A stretch of DNA of 64,000 nucleotides, from positions 17,779,623 through 17,843,622 of the forward strand of contig CM032668.1 in the NCBI GenBank assembly GCA_019095985.1. Reading direction: 5' to 3'. A program made the position numbers and the translations under genes. Position 1 is the stretch's first letter. Each line of letters starts with the position of its first letter. This DNA is from Streblospio benedicti (taxonomy: Eukaryota; Annelida; Polychaeta; Spionida; Spionidae). This document shows positions 56,636-64,000 of the stretch, piece by piece. The notes below the pieces were generated by a model. The model was given only the letters and a program-made list of their open reading frames with translations. It was not told the origin of the DNA and searched no databases.

Positions 56636-57089
56636 CGGCTGATTCCACTGCAGCATTCGGCACTGTCTGACCACTAGTGCCTTTTGCCTTTGTCGGGCTG
56701 TGGATCGATGCTGAGGGCGGTAATGGCCAGAAACCATGTTGAGGAATGGAGGCCTGGTGACTAGTTGTGTGGCAGTGTAAGCCTGGACTGGTGCTAGAAA
56801 TCAATCCAGTATGCAGGTGATTACAGGCAGAGAGGGGTCGGGGTGGAGGGGGTGTCACATGTGAAAGTAGCACACTTGTTTTTGTACGGCGTTTCTATTT
56901 CTATTCCGCCGATTTTGGTTTACACCGCGCAGAGTGTTGCACGGGGGTGGGGGTGGTGGGGTCTTGGTCAGAAAATGGGTACGGACGTGCCTTGGATAGG
57001 TTGAAAACGGCGCCCACCAATATACCTATTTTTGAGAAAAAGTGACCCACAATAGAGGGACCTACCAATATTTATCCATCCTGATAAAT

Positions 57090-57242
57090 ATACTAAAAAT
57101 GTGAAAAAGCCACCCTGAAATACACCAAAAATGTGAAAAAGACACCCAGAATATACAAAAAAATATGAAAAAGACACCCAGAATATACCAAAAAATGTGA
57201 AAAAGACACAGAATATAGCAAAATTGTGAAAAAAGACACCCA
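57090..57242 (+). repeat. ~34-bp minisatellite
   Basis: About five copies of (A)AAAATGTGAAAAAGACACCCAGAATATACC. The hydrophobic minus-strand ORF over it is a by-product of the repeat. Confidence 0.9.
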
Positions 57243-57434
57243 GTTTCGAGGCACGTCCGTACTAATCACGATAGTGGGAGGTCCCCCCTCCCACTGTTGC
57301 ACACGAACGTGCCCCTTCCCCAGTCCCCACCGAGAGCTGTCTATAAGGTGTCTATCATCATTCGAATTGCCTTCCACTTGGAGAAACTAAGTCACATGCG
57401 CAATTATTGTAAAAAAAGGGTCCATTGAAACGGT

Positions 57435-57655
57435 TGAGTTATGGGTCAAGAAATCCCACGTCCCTAATTTTCGGCTTTATTTCCCACATCCCTAAATGTT
57501 TTACCATTTTCGCCACATCCCACAAGTTTTAGGCGTTTTCCGCAAATCACACTTCCATGAATCCCATATCCCCTTTTTGGCCCTTTTCCCCCACATCTCT
57601 ATATTTTTCAGGCCTTTTCCCCACCACATTCCACTTCCTTATATATCCGCCCCAT
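57435..57655 (+). repeat. Dispersed 'CCCTTATCCCTC' repeat, copy 3
   Basis: AAGAAATCCCACGTCCCTAATTTTCGGC onward with CCCATATCCCCTTTTTGGCCC. More diverged than the copies at 46770 and 54425. Confidence 0.65.
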
Positions 57656-57659
57656 TATT

Positions 57660-60650
57660 GTTCATGATGTGATTCATGCTTCACCGATTTCTCTACAATG
57701 GTTTCAAATTCAAATATATACTCCAGAATTATGAACCTTGATCCTATAACGCCAATAATCACACCATTCATAAAATGCATAACTTTATCATAAATGGAGG
57801 CGCGTGAAATAAAAATATAATATTGCCTTTGTTAAGATAAGTTTCAATTACATTCGCAATTTTGAAATCCAAATTGATCCCTCACTATTTGAATCACAGA
57901 CACTTTTTGCTTTTATTTATGCAACAATCCATTAAACACAAACACAATCACGGCCTATATGTTTATTATTCCTGGCCCTTTCACTAATAAATTTGATCTA
58001 CTCTAAATAAAATTCACGTTTTGACTTTTCCATTTCATTAGCACTGTGTTCAATGGACACATCAATTGATCTGTGTGTGAAGTTTGCCATGTATCTAACT
58101 AGTCATGAAATCAAACATCTCTGGCAATCCGATTAAGATACAGTAGAGACACTATATCAAAACCAACCTTGAAACTGATCATAAATGGTCTCAATATGGG
58201 ATGGTCTCTTTATGGAAGTTGACGGTGCTCTCTTTATCAAGGTTTGAGCCTGTTAAAATTAGTCTCACTACAGAGGTGTTCTCTGTATTGAAGTTTTCTT
58301 TATTGGAGGTTTTTATTGTATTCGTGAAATCGAACATCCATGTCCTAGTAATCCGATTAAGAGATTTCGCTATCTGATATTGTCATCCAAATTAAAATGT
58401 CCATAATTTAGTATTCCACAAATCAAGGGGCATTTCATGGTAAGATTTCATTATTTGAGTTTGGTTCATTGAAACTATCAACTGGTTATATTTTTATACT
58501 GCAATGTATACTATAGGTTTGACGCAACATGTGCATGTTAGGAATTTTGGTGATTGTCCTAAAATATTCAACAAGCATCTTTGGAAGATAACCATTGCAA
58601 GGACATCTTGCCACAGCAAGGTATTATCTATCAAATGTTATAGATAGGTTATAGCTAGAGCCCCGAATTGGTGAAGATGTTGCAAGGATAATGATATTAA
58701 GTGGTAAACATCAGGTGATTTTTACAGTAAAACTGCTCTGAGAAGACCAAAGGAAATCCTCATCTATTTAAGGTTTTTTCAAGAGTTGATAGAAAGAAAA
58801 ACTTATCCAAAAGCCGTGAATTTCGTCAAAGATTTCTGAAGCTTTAAGCCAATCAAATGATCCGGACAATGTCAGCTGAGCTGCCAATCATGCTAGCCCT
58901 GGGGGTCTCGTGGCACTGACTGGTTGGATGTTCGGTGATTCTCTTGCTGATGTACCAGCTGTCTGGCACTAAGCCAAGTTTTGAAATTGATCCCATAATA
59001 ACAGTTGATGAATAAATCCACGGATATATAAAACTGCTTACATTGAAGATATTGCTGCGAGCGACAATAACCTAAATGTTGAGCCTGACAGTAACGTTAG
59101 TGCCAAAACCCACAGTCACACGGAAGACGCAACCTTGCGGCAGCTCGAAACTCAAACTCGGAACTGCCATGCGGCTGTTAAAAGAGGTGTTATTTTTACG
59201 GACATATAAACCTTTAATGGTTGGGTGGTTTTTTGTAACCGATAATAATTTAAGTATATACATATGTAGGAAGAATTGTATTTACGTAAGTTGTATGTAA
59301 GTTTGTGTGTAAGTAATAACACGTTGTAACCACATGTCAGTATAATAAATGAATTTTGACTTTTGACTTTTTACTTTTTGACTTTAAAGTAGTTTAAACT
59401 AATAAAACAACCTAATATAAACCAGACTGTGAGTTTACCCCAAATGCATTGGACCGGACGACGCGAATTTCTTCGTCTATTGAACGCTATATCGTGGTGA
59501 GTTTTGTCGGCAACAGAAACCGTCAGCAATATGGGCGACAAATGCAGTTGAGATTCTTTTTTAGAAGGTTTGTATTCTTAGAGTAGAGCTCTCTGTATTT
59601 ATCATTCAAAGAATTGTATAGTTTGCCAGCAATGTGTCCCCTAAGATATATTTGCTAGTGAGAAAGCGCACACACTGTCTGCGAAGAGAGCTGAAGTAGG
59701 AGAGTACACCAACCCAGACGATACCAGCAGGATCTGTTTACTTTCTATTGGACTTTCACAAATAAAAAGCATAATCGCTATAGAGGCATTCTTTTCTTTT
59801 CTCCCTGTAAATTATATCATTTTACTAATAAGAAAGGGGGTAAGGGTTAAAAAAAGATCAACGCGTATGTTCAATTCTTATAGGTGATTGTAGTTTTTTA
59901 ACGTCCAAATAAAAATTCAAGACCAATAGCCTTTTTCTCGCTCTGTACAGAATTTTGTATAAAATTGCACACACAGATACTTGTATTAAAAAGTTGCCGA
60001 CATGAATTTCTTTACTTCCATGCCCATTGTTCAAATCTACCCTGGGCAACTGCTCGCGAAGCATTTAATATTTGCTTCTGTCATAAGTATGTTTCCTGAT
60101 AAACATCTTTCCTTTCTTTCCCATTCAAATGCCATAATGTGTTTGACTTAATCTTTATGGGGATCGGTTTGATAAGTGTTTTTATCTTGGCGTGTGTTGT
60201 GAGCACAGATCGCGCATGCTGATAACTCCCGATACTGGCCAACAAAAGTGCGAGAAGAGAAAGTCCCAGGGCTCAAAATGCTGGGGTCTCACAGAGTCGA
60301 TAAGGCATCGACCATTTGATCTCAGGGGTTGGGGGTGGGGGTGGGGCAGCAAAAGTATTGAAAAAAATAACGCAAGGCTGAAAATTGGTGAAAAAAATAA
60401 TAAGGTTTCATTTGGCTAGAAAAAAAAACACGTCAAATATGGCTTTAAACAGCTTTATACAGCTTTAGAAACATAATTGATGTTCAGTAATCTAAGAAAA
60501 AAAGAATTAGATGTCAAAATTCATGAAAAAGAAATAATTGAATCTATGGTGAAAATAGCTGCCCCCCCCCCCCCCGGTGATCGATGTCTAAGTGCTGATG
60601 ACACTCATTGAATTGGTAATCACCATAGGCCCCGGCATCGTGCGAGGGGG
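57660..60650. other. Intergenic, repeats only
   Basis: No gene is supportable. 58140-58320 is a copy of the GGTCTC/'GAACCTC' dispersed family. 59265-59390 is a LINE-like tail shared with 17690. A poly-C run lies at 60560-60576. Confidence 0.45.
59265..59390 (+). repeat. LINE-like 3' tail, copy 2
   Basis: CACATGTCAGTATAATAAATGA followed by TTTTGACTTTTGACTTTTTACTTTTTGACTT. Same block as 17765-17810. Confidence 0.6.
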
Positions 60651-60659
60651 TATGATTGT

Positions 60660-61640
60660 ACTATTATTGGCATTCTCGCAAATATTTGAGGTTTACAATT
60701 TCACGGACATTACTGAAAATAGAATAAACCATCTTCTAAAAGCCATATTGGGTAGCTATTCCGCAAAACGTTCAATTTCAAAGACAAAAATCTTCATCAT
60801 TTTGGATCGACCCCGTTTGCTGGAGGCGTGGGAGATATTATAAATAGTTCACTTAATAAATGTGTCGCTGGTGCAGAAAATTAATTTAAAAAGTAGGACT
60901 CACCAGCCTTGATCAGGAGATATTGGCTCCTAAAAACATACCCTACTTGCAGGCTGAGAAATCACCAAACTCATATTGAGAGCCATATTAATTAGTTGCA
61001 TTGTTGCTTCCTCTCCGCCTGACTTTAAAAAGCTCATTGATATATGCTCAGAACATGCAACTGTTAATACTATTGCTTTTAATGAGTCAAAGACTAAATG
61101 TGTGGGTTTTAAACCTAAGTGTCTTAAGAATTTAAATGTACCTCAATCTTTTTTAATACTAATGAGCTTAAATAGGTTCATTGCATTAAATATCTTGGTG
61201 TATTAAATGTTAAACGATGAAAGTAATGATGAGGATAATCTAGTCCGGCATAGAAGTATTTGTATGCCGAGGGTAATTTGTTGATTTCAAAGTTTAAGAA
61301 TTGTTCAGATGATGTTAAACAAGTATTGTATAGAGCATAATTTGTAATAATGTGTTTGGTGGACACCTTTGGTCTAATTATTCAACTGATAGTATGAACA
61401 AATTAAATGTAGCTTTTAATCATGTATACAGAAAATTATTGAAAGTCAAAAGAGGTACAAGCATGTCTTGTATATATGTACATAATAACATTGATAGTCT
61501 GAGAACTATTTTGAGGAAGGCTTGTTATCGCTTCCGCCTGCGATTATTTGAATCAGCGAATATGCTGATTCAGGCTGTCATCAATTCAGTTTTCTTTTTT
61601 GAATGTATCTTCTTTAATGATGCTCTGGTATAAAGAATTA
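60660..61640 (+). mobile_element. CR1/L2/jockey-type LINE, 3' portion
   Basis: Plus-strand peptides: PPDFKKLIDICSEHA and NTIAFNESKTKCVGFKPK (the end of the RT palm/thumb), IKYLGVL, NLVRHRSICMPRGNLLISKFKNCSDDVKQVL, then LNVAFNHVYRKLLKVKRG and NIDSLRTILRKACYRFRLRL. This is the usual RT C-terminus of animal LINEs. Several stops and frame changes (for example in the tract 61170-61380) show it is dead. It ends before the AT microsatellite at 61706. The part 60660-61150 is repeated at 62985-63460. Confidence 0.8.
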
Positions 61641-61705
61641 TTTGTTTGACTTTTTTATCGTGTATGTTTTATATGGATTTTTGTCTGAAATAAAGTTATA
61701 TATTG

Positions 61706-61762
<57 letters not shown>

Positions 61763-61778
61763 TATATATATATATATC
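61706..61778. repeat. (TA)n microsatellite 1
   Basis: About 70 bases of near-pure TATATA. Confidence 0.95.
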
Positions 61779-62085
61779 CTAAATTAAGTTGTTTGGTCAA
61801 AATCCGTCAATTAGAGTGCTCATCTAATGGGAGCTATGAATATCATTTGGATCACAAAAAAAAAACTACTTTTTCTCATTGTATACAAATTTGACTCATG
61901 ACTTTTCTCAATATTCAGTACAATTGATTCTATTGCAAAGTATGGACATATGATTATGGTGTGACAAAAATTAACTAGAATATGATGATGAATCATTTAC
62001 AATTTCGGGGAGCATTGATCTATGTATCTTGGTTGTGAACAGCATATGGGTATGGGGTTACATGTACTACATTAAATGGGGGTAC

Positions 62086-62150
62086 TATATATATATATAT
62101 ATATATAAATATATATATATATATTGCTATATATATATTGAATATATATA

Positions 62151-62189
<39 letters not shown>

Positions 62190-62197
62190 TATATAGA

Positions 62198-62231
<34 letters not shown>

Positions 62232-62234
62232 CTG

Positions 62235-62268
<34 letters not shown>

Positions 62269-62306
62269 AATTTTAAAGGTATATATATATATATATAATA
62301 TAATAG

Positions 62307-62337
<31 letters not shown>

Positions 62338-62340
62338 ACA
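62086..62340. repeat. (TA)n microsatellite 2, interrupted
   Basis: About 250 bases of TATATA runs broken by short GC-containing bits. It gives a spurious Tyr/Ile ORF. Confidence 0.95.
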
Positions 62341-62523
62341 TTTATTTAAAGGCATAAACAGAGGCTTAAAGTTTTAACCAAAAAGGAGCATTATCAGAAT
62401 ATATAAATTAAATTTATTGATACATGGAAGTTTCATGGTACAGCAAATAAATAAATGTTAATTTGGGATGGAAGCTATTAGCTCTGTACAGTAAATAAAT
62501 AAATGTTAATTTAATTCGTTCAC

Positions 62524-62529
<6 letters not shown>

Positions 62530-62609
<80 letters not shown>

Positions 62610-62616
62610 CAGATAG

Positions 62617-62647
<31 letters not shown>

Positions 62648-62648
62648 T
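62530..62648. repeat. (TA)n microsatellite 3
   Basis: About 80 and 30 bases of pure TATATA separated by GCAGATAGTAAA. Confidence 0.95.
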
Positions 62649-62984
62649 ACAACATATCAGAAAGAGTGAAAGCATCACTGACTCACTGATAATTATTCAT
62701 TTTATTTGAACATGGCCAAACATATAGAACACAATAATAATAACAAGTAATCAAAATATACCATAAAATGCAAAAATAAGTCTCATGTCTATAAAAATGC
62801 AAATTAAGGGGTCATGTCTATACCAAAAGAATAAATAAGGGAGTCAGGGGAAAAGCCCAGAAGGAGCCCCCAAATTAGACAAGGCCCCGGTGTTTCAAAA
62901 CTCGGTTTAAAGGGGGCTCTTTTCTGATACGCCCCAGATTCGCCCGATACACAACAGTCATAGGGGGGGAGGGAACCAGTTCTC

Positions 62985-64000
62985 TCTATTTATTGGCATT
63001 CGCAAATATTTAGGAGTTTACAATTTTGGACATTACTGAAAATAGAATAAACCATCTTCTAAAAGCCATGTTGGTAGCTATTCCGCAAAACGTTCAATTT
63101 CAAAGACAAAAATCTTCATCATTTGGATCGACCCGTTTGCTGGAGCGTGGGAGATATTATAAATAGTTCACCTAATAAATGTGTCGCTGGTGCAGAAAAT
63201 TAATTTAAAAAGTAGGACTCACCACCCTTTGGGATCGGGAGATATTGGCCCAAAAAACATACCCTACTTGGGCTGAGAAATCACCAAACTCATATTGAGA
63301 GCCATATTAATTAGTTGCATTTTTCCCTTCCTCTCCGCCGGGACTTCAAAAGCGGGATATATGCTCAGAACATGCAACTGTTAATACTATTGTTTTTTAA
63401 TGAGTCAAAGACTAAATGTGTGGGTTTTAAACCCAAGTGTCTTAAGAATTTAAATGTCCCCTTTTTTTCAATCTTTTTTGAAAATATTTTTAAAATGAAG
63501 CTTAAAAATAAGGGTTCATTTTGGGCCATTTTGGGAAATTTCTTTTGGTTTTTGGTTTTTTAAAATTTTTTTTTTAAACCGGTTGAAAGTTAAATGTTTT
63601 TTGAGGGAAAAAAAATCCAAAAAAAAGTCCGGCAAATAGAAAGGTTTATTTGGTTTTTTGCCAAAATGGGTTTAATTTGGGGGTTTATTTTCCCAAAAAA
63701 GTTTAAAAAAAGAATTTCCCCGTTCCCAGATGTTTTTGTTAAACCCCCAAAAGAAAATTGTTTTTAAAAAAGGCATAATTTTTGTAAATAATGTGTTTTT
63801 TTTTGGGGGTTTTTGGGGGAAAAAAAAAACCCCCTTTGGTCTAATTTATTAAAGGGATAGATAAAAAATTAAATTAAGGCTTTTTAAAATAAAAAAGGGC
63901 CTTTTTTAACCCAGAAAATTTATTAAAAAAGGTTCCAAAAGGGAAAGGTAAACCACAAGCAGGGGTTTTTTGGTATAATTGTAAAATTTTTTAACTTTGT
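62985..64000 (+). repeat. Second copy of the LINE segment, degrading into noisy sequence
   Basis: 62985-63460 repeats 60660-61150 almost base for base apart from small gaps. From about 63460 to the end, the order of words still follows 61150-61460 (CATAATTT.TAATAATGTGTTT, CTTTGGTCTAATTAT, AAATTAAATGTAGCTTTT), but homopolymers are expanded and replaced (GGGGGTTTTT, AAAAAAAA). This is the look of low-quality reads rather than of mutation. Confidence 0.7.

Noticed and set aside
56968-57377. Phe-rich minus-strand ORFs
   Set aside because: By-product of the 34-bp minisatellite.
61703-62338. Tyr/Ile repeat ORFs
   Set aside because: Translation of TATATA microsatellite.
1-64000. tRNA, rRNA and other structured RNA genes
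   Set aside because: I scanned for tRNA A/B boxes with cloverleaf pairing and for rRNA cores and saw none I could support.

Overview
This window is nuclear DNA of a metazoan, most likely a marine invertebrate; amphioxus or a hemichordate is my guess, not a proof. The reasons are split GC-rich coding exons with GT/AG borders in AT-rich surroundings, a dense and diverse transposon load (Penelope-like, Copia of the short-LTR type, CR1/L2-like LINEs, hAT, pogo/Tigger-like, many small inverted-repeat elements), and a KH-plus-macrodomain gene. Two runs of exactly 100 N mark assembly gaps. The last ~1 kb looks like noisy sequence.

Layout. 1-5.1 kb: Penelope-like fragment, a small inverted-repeat element, a fossil Copia element, and two orphan exons. 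5.8-9.5 kb: a hAT-type element with an uninterrupted 827-residue transposase on the minus strand. 9.5-12.3 kb: Q/P/A-rich exons and a pogo/Tigger-like C-terminal relic. 13.8-15.1 kb: a LINE ORF1-like protein ending in an IMPACT/YigZ-like domain, beside an S/P-rich activation-domain-like exon. 16-21 kb: retroelement scraps, a Y/S/Q-rich stretch, and a DDE-type transposase relic. 21.0-25.7 kb: a 4.66-kb element with ~350-bp terminal inverted repeats inserted into that relic. 26-34 kb: a single-exon 244-residue ORF, assorted relics, and Penelope-like pieces facing opposite ways.

Two host genes are well supported and converge tail to tail. The first is a plus-strand gene at 35.2-43.9 kb with at least nine exons, encoding KH-like domains followed by a macrodomain. 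The second is a minus-strand calmodulin-like EF-hand gene at 54.8-45.7 kb with four coding exons and a C-terminal polyglutamine tract. Both carry copies of an exon tail plus its 5' splice site in the following intron; in the EF-hand gene this is an exact 46-bp tandem repeat. The rest, 55-64 kb, is a candidate NRF1-type promoter, a 520-bp foldback, minisatellites, LINE 3' ends and long AT microsatellites.

The best candidate for an undescribed system is the 21.0-25.7 kb element. Its minus-strand reading frame combines a large RNase-H-like or unknown core, a second part with the ordered acidic motifs and helix-hairpin signature of FEN/XPG-type 5' nucleases, and a cysteine-rich CXC-like tail. Partial relatives lie at 31.4-31.8 kb and perhaps 26.9 kb.
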